A DNA stretch of 64,000 bases from Hippopus hippopus (Eukaryota > Mollusca > Bivalvia > Cardiida > Cardiidae), in assembly GCA_946811185.2 (NCBI GenBank), contig OX328098.1, positions 24,499,084-24,563,083 on the forward strand, written 5' to 3'. Numbering within the stretch: position 1 is the stretch's first letter; each line of letters starts with the position of its first letter. A program made the translations under genes and the position numbers. A model generated the notes under the pieces. That model had not been told where the DNA came from, did no database searches, and was given only the letters and a program-made list of their open reading frames with translations. Below are positions 10,797 to 20,718 of the stretch, piece after piece.

Positions 10797-11820
10797 TACG
10801 AGGGCTGTTTGGAAATTATTGAGACAACGCTTATGAGAATGATAAGACTTACATACAAAATATCTCATCACAGATGACACATACTTTATTACTTTATACA
10901 TGCCAAATATCAGGCCGCTGGGTCTTCTGTATAAGTGTCGAGGCCCATCGGAAATATACCACCTCGCTCGGTCTGGAGCACAACTGCGTTTTGAACATGA
11001 CGTCCTGTCAACATTACTGCGCGTTTGCACTATTGCATGTCATTCCTTTTCAAAATAAACACAATTCAATCTAACTTCATAGGTCCCTGCACCCATTTGT
11101 CGTACAGTTTTACATAATTCACTATCGAATTACCTCACTTCATTTTGAGCCTCTGTCTTCAATTCACCGAATTATTGAATCATACCTCTCAACTGGGACT
11201 TAACATGTGGAAAGACGTCGATAATCGTCGGGCCCCACCTCCTTTTGTGATGTACGGAGATAATGCATCTTTCACAAACTGATTGTGCCATCGATAAACA
11301 AGAGCCCGAGACACGCCTCTTCCGGTCCGTGTCATGTCTAACATTTTTTTTGTTTGAATAGGAGTTTTTCCAAGCTCGACGCAAAACTTAATGTAAGCTC
11401 GCTGCTCTGCCTTTACGTCGTTATCCATTTTGTCACTGTTTCTTTGATAACACAAACTTCCGGAAAATGGTCAAAACTTGTTTATCAATTACACGAACGT
11501 TATGAAACTTTACTGGAAATTCGACAGAATTACGTAGTGTATACGACATCATTTTAGTTTCCCCGCTATTTTGATATCATTCAAGCTTTTATTCAAGTGC
11601 GATTTATTTGAACTAACTCATTTTTACGTCGAGCTCCAGTTACTCTCGCCTCTTTTTGATTTTAGATGATATACATTATAACGTGTAACTAACACAGATT
11701 TCATTTAGGTATTTCAATGTATTAAAGATTAATTCACGTTTATGGAAAATTTTATGTACATACATTAAGTTGTTCTCTCACAACATACATTGTCTCAATA
11801 ATTTCCGAACAGCCCTCGTA
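10797..11820 (-). mobile_element. mariner/Tc1-superfamily element, deleted
   Basis: Inverted ends of about 31 bp are seen: CGAGGGCTGTTTGGAAATTA from 10799 and its complement up to 11818, with one or two mismatches. Each end is flanked by TA, the usual target of this superfamily. The element is about 1.02 kb. Inside, only an N-terminal transposase fragment is left, on the minus strand. Confidence 0.8.
11189..11428 (-). pseudogene. mariner-type transposase, N-terminal fragment
   Basis: From the methionine at about 11428 the frame gives about 79 codons. They begin MDNDVKAEQRAYIKFCVELG and continue to VYRWHNQFVKDALSP. This resembles the helix-turn-helix DNA-binding region at the N terminus of mariner-like transposases, which binds the TIRs. 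The frame ends soon after a Gly-rich GGGA segment, and the catalytic DDD/DDE region expected in about 340 residues is absent, so it cannot encode an active enzyme. Its position inside paired TIRs supports the call. Family-level identity beyond mariner/Tc1 is not claimed. Confidence 0.6.
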
Positions 11821-11876
11821 TAATGTAAGAAGATTTGAAACACATAGTAAAATTAATGGTAATACTAGAAGTTGGT

Positions 11877-12105
11877 TTAACTCATTACCAAATGACAAAA
11901 TTTTAGACTTGTTCAAATTGAAACCATTTGCAGACAACAAAAGAAATATTATTCAAAAATATAAATTTGTAATTGGAAGGGTTGAAAACATTGAGGGAAA
12001 AGGAGAAAATGCTGGTTACCAGCATTTTCTCCTTTTCCCACAATGTTTTCAAAAGCCATGTTTGTCAGGGCCGTTAAAACTCAAGATTGTGTGGTAATGT
12101 GTTAA
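11877..12105. mobile_element. MITE family A copy A11, complete
   Basis: TTAACTCATTACCAAATGAC to GTGGTAATGTGTTAA. The central hairpin at about 11990-12047 has very long clean arms (GAGGGAAAAGGAGAAAATGC and its complement). Confidence 0.85.
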
Positions 12106-12269
12106 ACATGTTTGTGAAAGAAAGTCTATGTAAAAAAAATCATTTATGTAATCTAAAAAGTTCACCCTATATTATGTTACACTGTAACTTTTAAAAGTCA
12201 GGGGCAGTTTACATCAACAGCTCTAAATTTCAAGTCTAATTCTGAACTCTGAACCTTATTCAGTACTTT

Positions 12270-12653
12270 GAACTAGCAATAGAAACTTCTGACTTATCTA
12301 ACTTGGAAGCGTTTGCAGGTGACTAATTAAATGTGGCTCAATTGATATGAGCAGTCTTTAGGAGGGTAGAAAATGCTGTGGGAAAAGGAGAAAATGCCTT
12401 TATTTAGCATTTTCTCCTTTAGTTTACCCTTTTGTCATATAACCTGGAGTTTTAACAACCATGAAAAAGAAAGCTTTTGAAAACATCATTCGAATAGGAG
12501 AAAATGCTGGTAGCTTGCATTTTCTCCTTTTCTGATAATGCTTTCTACCTTTCCAAAGACAAATGTCAGTTTTTGAGTTATATCTTATTTGTCATCTGCA
12601 AAGAATTTTAATTTGATTAAGTCTAAAATTTTGTCCTTCAGTGAAGAGTTTAA
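12270..12653. mobile_element. Two abutting family A copies, A12 and A13
   Basis: A12 (about 12270-12423) has an intact left half and a hairpin but loses its right terminus. A13 (about 12424-12653) follows directly, with its own hairpin around GGAGAAAATGCTGGTAGC and an end reading GTGAAGAGTTTAA. Confidence 0.6.
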
Positions 12654-12964
12654 ACATCTTTATTTCACATAGATTGTGAAACAAGTTCTTACAACTTATA
12701 TTAATCACTTTTGATGACTACTTTCTAGAAACCTTAACCAGAACTTATACCATGTTGTGGATAGCTTAAAAAGGTTGACCCCCCCCCCCTTCAAAATGGG
12801 CTTCAAACTTGAAATTCTTGATGTAAGAGGCCGATGCTCAACCCCCACACTACTGTCTGCCTCATTTTCTCCTTTTTTCACAACATTGTGAAAAGCCTGA
12901 TATCACAAGGTTATCAAAAGTGAGGATCACCTAGACAACAGTTACTTTCAAGATTCATCTGATT
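12654..12964. other. 5' flank of the LTR element
   Basis: Contains a C10 run at 12779-12789 and a right-half fragment of family A (TTTTCTCCTTTTTTCACAAC, about 12862-12930). No gene seen. Confidence 0.5.
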
Positions 12965-12969
12965 GGTTG

Positions 12970-13136
12970 TGTTTGATAATGAGAATATGTGAAACTCGCC
13001 ATATACTCCATGTAACTTGATACGAACGTGAGATAGAAAGAGTCTGTTGTTTGTTATAATCGGGACAGTCTGAGTTAAATAAACGACCAGCTAGGACGGA
13101 ATATTTTGTTGTTCGACTCATTGTATTCTTGAAACA
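12970..13136 (+). repeat. 5' LTR, 167 bp
   Basis: Starts TGTTTGATAATG and ends CTTGAAACA, so it has TG...CA termini. It differs from the 3' LTR by two substitutions and one 3-bp indel. The sequence just after it (from 13137, TGCTGTCAGAAGTGCGA) occupies the primer-binding site position and resembles the TGTCAGAAGTGG-type site of related elements. Confidence 0.9.
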
Positions 13137-13197
13137 TGCTGTCAGAAGTGCGATTATATTAACAAATAAAATTCCGCCAACAAAAGAAAATTCAGCG

Positions 13198-13686
13198 ATG
13201 TCTAGGTTCACGCCTCCAGAAAACTTCAACTTTGGCAACCCAGCGGAATGGCCTGACTGGAAGGAACGATTTTCTCGCTTTAGGATGGCCACGAAGCTGA
13301 ACAAAGATGAGGAGGAGGTACAGATCAGCGCACTCATCTACGCGATGAGGAGAGAGGCCGAACACATATTCAAGTCGTTTGTATTCGACAGCGAAGACGA
13401 CAAGAAAGATTACGAAATCGTATTGGAAAAGTATGATGAATATTTCATGCCTAAGAGAAATATAATTCATGAAAGGGCGAAATTCCACCAAAGAAGCCAA
13501 AATAGCAGTAAAATGGTGGAAACCTTTGTGAGAAGTTGGTATGAAATCGCTGAACACTGTGAATTTCTGGATAAAAAGGAACAAATTCGTGATCGACTCG
13601 TTATTGGGATAACAGATAGGGAGCTGTCAGAAAAATTGCAGTTAACGCTCGAACTTACGTTGGAAAAAGCAGTAGACATGGCTTGA
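13198..13686 (+). pseudogene. gag (capsid region), interrupted
   Basis: The start chosen is the ATG giving MSRFTPPENFNFG, which begins like Mag/Steamer-clade Gag proteins. An upstream in-frame ATG at 13129 lies inside the LTR. About 162 codons follow, with WPDWKERFSRF and a helical, charged retrotransposon-gag (capsid) region. A TGA at 13684-13686 stops the frame, and the same frame stops again with TAA at 13786-13788 before running open into the zinc knuckles. Gag would assemble the cytoplasmic particle. Two in-frame stops make this copy unable to yield a full Gag-Pol. Confidence 0.8.
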
Positions 13687-13848
13687 CAATTTGAATTAGT
13701 AAAAAGTCAAATAAAAGATCAGGCAGCTGCGCAAAACGTCGAAGCTGTACGAAAGCAAAAACAACCGTTTGATAGCAAAAATCAATAAAGAAGCCGAAAT
13801 TTTCGAGGACCAGGTCAGCCACGAGAGCGAAGTCCGGGTGAAAAAAGA

Positions 13849-13947
13849 TGCACAAGGTGCAATAGATTCCATGAAAAGGGACACTGTTTCGCAAAGGGCA
13901 AACAATGTCGCCAGTGTGGCAAATATAATCACTTTGCGGTATGTTGT
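13849..13947 (+). pseudogene. Nucleocapsid zinc knuckles
   Basis: In the same frame as gag, the peptide has a first Cys/His cluster (CTRCNRFH...C) followed by a canonical CX2CX4HX4C knuckle ([14 protein letters not shown]). Knuckles of this kind bind the element's RNA. The frame is open from after 13788 through to the pol frame at 15444, so nucleocapsid and protease would be made as one polyprotein. Confidence 0.8.
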
Positions 13948-13989
13948 AGGACGACAAAACAAGGCAAAAATAAACAAAGAGTTAACGAA

Positions 13990-15444
13990 GTGACGAGTAA
14001 TGATTTGTTTTGGGGATCGGTTACATCATGTCAGGACAATACAGAGCCATGGAAAGTAAAACTGAAAATTAATGGTCAAGCGTTGACATTCAAAATCGAC
14101 TCTGGAGCAGACACGTCTGTAATTAGTTATCAAACTTTCAAAGCACTGAAGGGAACGGAGACTCTACAACCAGCACTAAGTCCATTGTTTGGACCAGGAG
14201 GAAAATTAAATTGCAAAGGAATGTTTACGGCAGAAACTGTTTACAAGTCCAAAACTTATTCTTTCCCAATACATGTGATCGATGGCAAAATGACGAATAA
14301 CTTGTTAGGGTGCTCCACAGCTGAACAAATGGGTCTAATCTGTAGAATTGAAAATGTATTAGTAAACAAGGATATATTTGGATCATTTGGTCTTTTAAAA
14401 TGTGAACCGGTGAAAATAACATTGAAAGAAGATGCAAAGCCATATTGTCTTACGACAGCACGTAGGGTAGCATTTCCATTACTCAAGAAAGTAGAAATCG
14501 AGTTGAACAAACTTGAAAACGCAGGTATCATCGAAAAAGTTGACAAGCCAACAGACTGGTGTGCAGCTATGGTACCAGTGGTGAAACCGAATAACAACGT
14601 AAGGATATGCGTTGATCTACAGAAATTAAACAATGCAGTCAAAAGAGAGAATTATATGTTACCTAACTTAGAGGACATAGCACCAAAGTTGACAGGATCA
14701 ACATTATTTTCAAAGTTAGATGCATCAAGTGGATTCTATCAAATTCCACTGGACAAAGATAGTTGTGAACTGACCACGTTCATGACACCAATGGGAAGAT
14801 ATTGCTTCAAACGAGTACCGTTTGGTATCACATCGGCATCGGAAATCTTTCAGAAAAAGATGAAAGAAATGTTACAAGACTTACAAGGGGTCGAAGTCAT
14901 AATTGATGACATTTTGATTCATGGTAAAACACGTGAGGAACATGATAAAAACTTAGACAATGTGTTACGAAGAATCTCTAAGTCGGGACTAAAACTGAAT
15001 TACGAGAAATGTGAATTCCGTAAAACCAAAATTGAATACTTTGGACATGTTATCACTCCAGAAGGCATTCTTCCAAGCCAACAGAGAATTGAAGCCATTA
15101 AATCCATGAAAGCACCCACAAATGTCAAGGAACTGAGGAGAGTTGTTGGTATGATCAATTATCTGGGAAGGTTCATTCCAGATCTCGCGTCAGTAATACA
15201 ACCAATGACTGACTTATTAAAATCATCCAATGCGTGGTACTGGGACTCAAAACAAGAAGAATCTTTCACAAAAGTAAAGGACTTGCTTACAAAAGCGCCA
15301 GTGTTGACATTTTATGATCAAAACAAACCGATAATCGTAAGTGCTGATGCAAGTAGCTATGGGATAGGAGCAGCATTATTTCAAGAAGAGCAAGGAGAAA
15401 TAAAGCCAATAGCTTACTGTTCAAGAAAATTGAAAAGACACTGA
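13990..15444 (+). pseudogene. pol: protease and reverse transcriptase
   Basis: About 484 codons are open. The aspartic protease motif [10 protein letters not shown] lies near 14095-14124. Reverse transcriptase follows with [15 protein letters not shown] (about 14708-14752), the RFG-like block [13 protein letters not shown] (14815-14853), and the catalytic aspartates in [10 protein letters not shown] (about 14897-14926). The polymerase active site therefore looks intact. RT thumb/connection and the start of RNase H ([15 protein letters not shown], about 15340-15384) follow. The frame stops at 15442-15444 where the reading shifts to another frame. The upstream sequence is open in the same frame, so 13990 is not a true start. 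Confidence 0.9.
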
Positions 15445-15928
15445 ACAAAAGTACGCTCAGATCGAAAAAGAATGTTTAGCAGCAGTTTGGGCATGCGAAA
15501 AATTTTCACGATACTTGGTAGGGCTAAACACATTCAGATTACTTACTGATCACAAGCCATTAGTACCTTTGATCAATACTCAAGATTTGGACAAAACGCC
15601 AATTCGATGCCAACGTATGCTCATGCGATTACGTGGATATAATGCCATTGCTGAACATGTTCCAGGAAAATACCTAATTGTACCCGATACTTTATCGAGA
15701 AGTCCAATGACGACAAGTCAAGGATATATGATTGAAGAAATACAGGATTATACTGTTTCTGTGGATACACTGAGACCTATCTCGGACCGCAAGTTAGAAC
15801 GAATTCGAGAATACACGGCAAGAGATCAGATTTTGCAGGAAGCAATGAATTACACAAGATTTTGGATGGCCTACACACATGAATTCAGTTCGAGCAGAAT
15901 TGAGAGATTAATTTGCATCGCGATGTGA
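15445..15928 (+). pseudogene. pol: RNase H, frame-shifted
   Basis: The family sequence resumes in a different frame directly after the stop at 15444. It carries LLTDHKPLVPLI and VPGKYLIVPDTLSRSP, the typical end of Gypsy RNase H and the tether to integrase. The frame ends at a stop at 15926-15928 and the family sequence again continues in another frame. So two single-step frameshifts bracket this segment. Confidence 0.85.
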
Positions 15929-15929
15929 A

Positions 15930-16858
15930 TTGTCAATTTCACAAGGATTACTACTGTACAGAGATAGATTAGTTGTACCAGAGAAACTAAGAGGTGAAAT
16001 ACTAAACTCTATTCACGAAGGACATTTAGGACTAAATAAATGCAGAGCTAGGGCTCAAGCAAATGTATGGTGGCCGTGTATTTCCAAAGATATCAAAGAA
16101 AAAGTAGAAAATTGTGAATTTTGTAAAAAATTGAGACCAAGTCAATTTAAAGAGCCATTGAAATATACACCATTACCATCCAGACCTTGGCAAAAGCTAG
16201 CCATGGACATTTGCGAATTAGAAGGCAAACATTACTTAGTTGTGGTAGATTACTATTCACGATTCTTAGAAATAGTATTCTTAACATCTATTACCAGTGA
16301 ACAGGTGATAGGTAAACTCAAAAATATGTTTGCAAGATGGGGTATCCCTGAAGAAGTTGTGTCAGACAATGGAACGCAATTTACGTCACATGAATTCAAA
16401 CAATTTGCTGAAATCTATGCATTTAAGCAAACATTTTCTAGTCCGCATTATCCACAAACGGCGAAGCGGAAAGTGCAGTTAAAAAGAGCCATTGAAATAT
16501 ACACCATTACCATCCAGACCTTGGCAAAAGCTAGCCATGGACATTTGCGAATTAGAAGGCAAACATTACTTAGTTGTGGTAGATTACTATTCACGATTCT
16601 TAGAAATAGTATTCTTAACATCTATTACCAGTGAACAGGTGATAGGTAAACTCAAAAATATGTTTGCAAGATGGGGTATCCCTGAAGAAGTTGTGTCAGA
16701 CAATGGAACGCAATTTACGTCACATGAATTCAAACAATTTGCTGAAATCTATGCATTTAAGCAAACATTTTCTAGTCCGCATTATCCACAAACGGCGAAG
16801 CGGAAAGTGCAGTTAAAAACGCAAAGAGAATATTGCGACAACCTGATATATTTGTAGC
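15930..16858 (+). pseudogene. pol: integrase, with 334-bp duplication
   Basis: The N-terminal zinc-binding HHCC region (HEGHLGLNKC to CEFCKK, about 16012-16130) and the catalytic core are visible, the core with its first Asp in AMDICELEG and second in [10 protein letters not shown]. The DNA for most of the core is duplicated in tandem (16151-16484 and 16485-16818), and 334 bp is not a multiple of three, so the second copy reads in another frame. In both copies the expected catalytic Glu position is disturbed around YPQTAKRKV. The integrase is therefore broken. Confidence 0.85.
16151..16818 (+). repeat. 334-bp perfect tandem duplication
   Basis: Unit 1 is 16151-16484 and unit 2 is 16485-16818. 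I read both through and saw no difference. Each begins AGAGCCATTGAAATATAC and ends AAAGTGCAGTTAAAA. The junction shares a short A-rich AAAA stretch. Confidence 0.95.
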
Positions 16859-17432
16859 TTTACTAGCTTACAGATCAACACCAATAGAAGCTACAGGTTT
16901 AAGTCCGGCAGAAATGATGATGGGATGAAAAATAAGAACACACTTACCAATGTTACCGGAATCATTAAAACCGCGGTGGGTAAACGATGACGAGATAAGG
17001 TTGAATGATACAAAATACAAAGAACGCATGAAACTTTCCTATGACAAGCACAATAAAGTAAAAACATTACCAGAATTACATCCTGGAGAGGGTGTATTGT
17101 TGAAAACTGACAAAGAAAAATTGTGGGAAACTAGGGGGACTGTAAAAGATTGTGATTACGAAAACCGCTCGTACGTGGTAGAAACACCTAAAGGTAACTA
17201 TCGCAGGAACCGACGACACATCCAATCAACAAAACATAATGACTCAAGACAGCAATACAAGACAGAAAACAATTCACGAGACCAACTGTACAATCAATTC
17301 AATCAGCATACCACCGAAAACGCAGAGCCAAAAGTCACAGTAACAGAACCAACAGTTACGACGCCAGTGGTTACCACGAGAAGTGGACGTACAGTCAGAA
17401 GACCTGCGAGATTTAAAGACTTTGTTTCATAA
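16859..17432 (+). pseudogene. pol: integrase C-terminal region
   Basis: [20 protein letters not shown] is read just after the duplication, then a TGA at 16926-16928 interrupts the frame. From 16950 about 160 codons are open, with an SH3-like GPF/chromo-free tail (HPGEGVLLKTDKEKLWETRG) and the conserved end TRSGRTVRRPARFKDFVS. The stop is at 17430-17432. Confidence 0.8.
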
Positions 17433-17681
17433 CATGTTTTTATTTTTCAAATACTATTATATAGTAGAGACGTTAAATGTAGAACAAAATAATACGCAAT
17501 GCACCTAGAGACAATTATACTTAATGTATTCATAGGTAGTCACGTAAATGTTGTTAATAACCTTAGTAAAAAAAAAACACAGAAAAGCCATTCATGCTTA
17601 ATATCAATTTCATATTTGTTAAACTTTGAGTTAAGATCAATTGATTTCTTAAAATAATTTGCTTCACTTAAGGAAGGAAGA

Positions 17682-17845
17682 TGTTTGATAATGAGAATAT
17701 GTGAAACTCGCCATATACTCCATGTAACTTGATACGAACGTGAGATAGAAAGAGTCTGTTGTTTGTTATAATAGGGACAGTCTGAGTTAAATAAACGACC
17801 AGCTAGGACGGAATATTTTGTTGTTCGACTTGTATCCTTGAAACA
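17682..17845 (+). repeat. 3' LTR, 164 bp
   Basis: Same TG...CA ends as the 5' LTR. Differences from it are one C/A and one T/C substitution and a 3-bp deletion near the right end (after GTTCGACT). It is followed by the second GGTTG. Confidence 0.9.
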
Positions 17846-17850
17846 GGTTG

Positions 17851-18425
17851 TATCAGCCAATGTCTCAGCCAATCGGATGATGAGCCCTAAAACTTAGTGC
17901 AAGAGACAAGAGTCTTAGTGGAACTGAAAATTACAAAAATATTCAGAATTATTGATTTATACAGCCCCAAGTGTTTGTGACATTGACTTTCTGACAGAAC
18001 AAAATAAACATAATTAAAGGCCCTGTAGTGGCCAAAAGTAGACATTGTGAGTGTGAAAATGCATTTTAGTTTTAAACTATTCAAAAGCATGGAAATTCTT
18101 ATGAAGATGACAATCTGTTATTGTATACTGTATACATGGATATATACGTGTGTTGAAAAATTTGCGAATTACCGATTACGGACATTTTGTGTACGGAAAT
18201 GTTTGCGAATTAGAAACAATCGTTATTTGTATGTATACTTGTGGAAAAATACCCAAACAGAAAATTTTGCAATTTTTTCAAATTTGCAAAATCAAAAAAA
18301 TTTCCACATTGCAAAAATTTCCACTTATACAGTATTTGGTCTCTGGCAGCAAACATGAATTTTGAAACCCAGTAACAGATAAACAAAGGTTGAAGCAACT
18401 TGACAACTTTTTAACTCCCAAAGTT
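17851..18425. other. Interval between LTR element and MITE A15
   Basis: AT-rich, with short T/A-rich palindromic stretches around 18290-18330. Short open frames are not supported by domains or splice sites. Confidence 0.45.
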
Positions 18426-18650
18426 TTAACTCTTTACCAAAGAACAAAATTCAGACCTGTCCAAATTGAAAGCATTTGCAGACAACAAATTAAATGTGGC
18501 CCAAGTGATGATTTCAATTTTCTAATGGGTAGAAAATATAGTGGGAAAAGGAGAAAATGCTGATTACGAGCATTTTCTCCTTTTCCCACTGTTTTCAAAA
18601 GGCTTCTTCCTCGTGGTCGTTAAAAATAGGGATTGTGTGGTAAAGGGTAA
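18426..18650. mobile_element. MITE family A copy A15
   Basis: TTAACTCTTTACCAAAGAAC to GTGGTAAAGGGTAA. The hairpin around 18540-18590 has a CTGATTACGAG centre in place of CTGGTTACCAG. Confidence 0.8.
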
Positions 18651-18836
18651 AAATTCATTTTTCTGCCAGCAACTATCAGTTGGACAGACTGTAGAATAAG
18701 ATTGTCATCATTGCAATAACTTCCAAACTTTTAAGTGGTATGAATAAAATTCACATATACATGTATTTTAACATCCGTATCATTCAATGTGGCTGATACT
18801 GGGCCTCTAAGTACATGGAGTTGATACTAGCACTTT

Positions 18837-18923
18837 TCAAGCCTTGCGTTTAACTTCTGCATAAAGTGGGTGAAAGACAGGCTTCTTATATCCAAAATAA
18901 TTCATACTGTCACGGCTTGCATC
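18837..18923 (-). CDS. Mucin-like EGF-SEA receptor: last coding exon
   Basis: This is the terminal coding exon of the minus-strand membrane protein gene. The acceptor is TTTTTCAG just above 18923. Reading in phase 0 it gives 28 codons starting DASRDSMNYFGYKK and ending HPLYAEVKRKA, then TGA at 18837-18839. The exon continues the cytoplasmic tail and is unusually rich in Tyr and basic residues, with YAEV close to the C terminus. It joins in phase with the exon at 19857-20019. No clear polyadenylation signal was identified in the ~190 bases beyond the stop before MITE A15. Identity as the end of this gene rests on phase, strand and composition. Confidence 0.75.
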   Translation of the reverse strand, partial: DASRDSMNYFGYKKPVFHPLYAEVKRKA

Positions 18924-19676
18924 CTGAAAAATATTAAAGAAAAAAATTAATTACCTTTTTTTTTCCAAACAAGAGCACTGCATACCTGTGCCAACACTTG
19001 ACTAGATTTGCTGTTTCATTTAATTTTCTGAGATGAAAAGGGGCATAACTGTGCTACATATAAGAGTTTCCTGCTCATCCGGTATGAGTTCCCCGTTGAT
19101 AGATTTTAACAAAAAATGTCAAATTCACACTAAAGTTTATTGAAAGATTTTACCTGGTCACTAACTTTTAAATCTGAGGTTATAAATTTTTCAACTTCAA
19201 CTATTAATTATTACCAAGACAAACATTCTGGATAAGTTTCATAACCATAGAGCTGAAACTGTAGCCACTGAAGCACACAAGATATAGTACACAGCACAAT
19301 CTTAAAAAGCTTACAATGAGCACTTTGAGCTCAAATGAGCTAAAAATAATTATTTCCTGCTTTCCAGTAGTTTATTGAGAAATAACAGTTGAATATTTTT
19401 CGATATATCATGGTTACGACCTGTGAAAAATACCAATTTTATTTTCTAACTCTTCAATTGAAGGCAAAAACAGTAGTTCCCATGCACAAGTTACCTAGGT
19501 AAAATGCGTGTGCCACTCATCCAGATGGAAATATGACGTAATTTACCCTACATTTCTCGAGCTTTACGTAATACTGTAATGCATTGTTTTGTGGAGGGTA
19601 AACCACAGGGAATTACTGAAAAAACTGTACTAGATTTTGATGTAAATCCACCTAAAAAGGGTTCGAAGTATGAAAT
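18924..19676 (-). other. Intron, no recognised repeat
   Basis: The sequence has the polypyrimidine tract and TTTTTCAG acceptor of the last exon at its low end. Nothing else was identified up to the hairpin at 19680. Confidence 0.5.
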
Positions 19677-19679
19677 AAA

Positions 19680-19845
19680 TAGAATATTTGTTTTATTTGC
19701 TGAAAGATCAAGATTTATTTCATCTGGTGAAAATTATCGGTAATATTTTCACGAGTGGTTGTGCCACTTGTGAAAATATCACCGACGATGTGCACTCAAT
19801 GAAATAAATTTCCATCTTTCACCAAAAAAAACAAATATCCTCTAT
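19680..19845. repeat. Long imperfect hairpin beside a splice donor
   Basis: The left arm, 19680-19757, begins AGAATATTTGTTTTATTTGC. The right arm, about 19762-19845, is its imperfect complement and contains GAAATAAATTTCCATC and AACAAATATCCTCT. The loop centre is GTGGTTGTGCCAC. It lies about 10 bases downstream (minus strand) of the donor site of the exon at 19857-20019. Confidence 0.8.
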
Positions 19846-19856
19846 ATATTCATTAC

Positions 19857-20019
19857 CATTCCACTATCATGTGATCCATTGCTGTTTCTCAGGAACTGCT
19901 GACCACGAAATTCATAATTTGGGGAACCATGCCTGCTGTAATCCATGTTCATGGATCCTGGCCTTTGGAAAGTTGGTTTTTGAGAGACTGGTGGAGACTC
20001 ATAATCTGGTCTTGGCTCA
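19857..20019 (-). CDS. Mucin-like EGF-SEA receptor: cytoplasmic exon 2
   Basis: The exon gives 54 codons of low-complexity, polar cytoplasmic tail: EPRPDYESPPVSQ, then SMNMDYSRHGSPNYEF and NSNGSHDSGM. It holds several Tyr in acidic or Pro-rich settings (PDYESPP, NYEF) that could be phosphorylated (inference). The donor is ATG/GTAATGAA at 19856. Two acceptors lie 4 bases apart: CAG (exon from 20023) and GAAG (exon from 20019). Only the second keeps phase 2 with the exon at 22456-22611. With the first, that frame would meet TGA at once. If an exon ending in phase 1 intervenes, the CAG site would be used instead. Confidence 0.7.
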
Positions 20020-20151
20020 CTTCCTGCCAGTAAAATGACTCGAGGTATATACCCTGGGCCAAACCTAGATACCGATGAATTGAAAATAGGCTAGATTGTT
20101 ATCATAATAACCATTTTTCTTTTTTAACAACACCAGACCGTCATTTCATTT

Positions 20152-20600
20152 AACCTTTCTATAAATGATCATGAGGTTTAAATACCTTCAGGAAGGTTTT
20201 GGAAAACATGGTAGGAAAAGGAGAAAGTTTGGGCAACCAACATTTTCCTCTCATGTCATAATGTTTTCTACCCCTTTCAAAGACAAATCTCTTATTTAAG
20301 TCTTTACCAAACATCAAACTCTTAGACAGGTCCAGTTTTACAGCAATTGTGGATGATAAATACGACTCCAATCAATGAGATATGTCTTTGAAAAGGTAGA
20401 AAACATTGTGGGAAAAGGAGAAAATGCTGGTTACCAGCATTTTCTCCTTTTCCAACAATGTTTTCAAAGGCTTTCTTCATCAGGGTTGTTAAAATCTGGG
20501 ATAGTTTGGTAAAGGATTAACCCACATCTAATTTGTTGTCTGCAATTTCATTCAATATGCACTAATCTAAAATCTGGTCATCAGAGAAAGATCTAACCCT
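20152..20600. mobile_element. MITE family A copy A16a, split by A16b
   Basis: The left half (TTAACCTTTCTATAAATG, hairpin near 20215-20250) stops at about 20303. The remaining right part (CACATCTAATTTGTTGTCTG to GAAAGATCTAACCC) resumes after 20521. The interruption is another family A copy. Confidence 0.65.
20304..20520. mobile_element. MITE family A copy A16b, inserted in A16a
   Basis: Begins CTTTACCAAACATC and ends TTTGGTAAAGGATTAA. Its hairpin (20408-20453) is clean: GGGAAAAGGAGAAAATGCTG and the complement. It divides an older copy of the same family. Confidence 0.7.
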
Positions 20601-20637
20601 TGAACAGCATGCCTACAATATGAATAGCTGTTTATTT

Positions 20638-20718
20638 CAACCCTTTACTACACAATACGGCATCTTAATGTCCCAGACAAAGACAGCTTTTGAAAACATT
20701 CTAGGAAAAGGTCTTTTT
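20638..20718. mobile_element. MITE family A left-half fragment
   Basis: CAACCCTTTACTACACAATA through GAAAACATTCTAGGAAAAGG, then the match ends at GGTCTTTTTTGG. Confidence 0.55.

Larger units (their letters stand above)
12965..17850 (+). mobile_element. Gypsy/Mag (Steamer-like) LTR retrotransposon
   Basis: The element proper is 12970-17845 (4876 bp), flanked by the 5-bp target duplication GGTTG (12965-12969 and 17846-17850). The order is LTR, gag, CCHC knuckles, protease, reverse transcriptase, RNase H, integrase, LTR, with no envelope gene. Gag and pol share one frame apart from later breaks, as in Steamer of soft-shell clam, which has similar element and LTR lengths (from memory of the family). 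A purine-rich tract (AAGGAAGGAAGA, 17670-17681) directly precedes the 3' LTR. The coding region is inactive in this copy. Confidence 0.9.

Noticed and set aside
10539..11030. 163-codon minus-strand open frame
   Set aside because: It spans the (TC)n microsatellite, unique sequence and the left TIR of the mariner-type element, so it is a chance frame.
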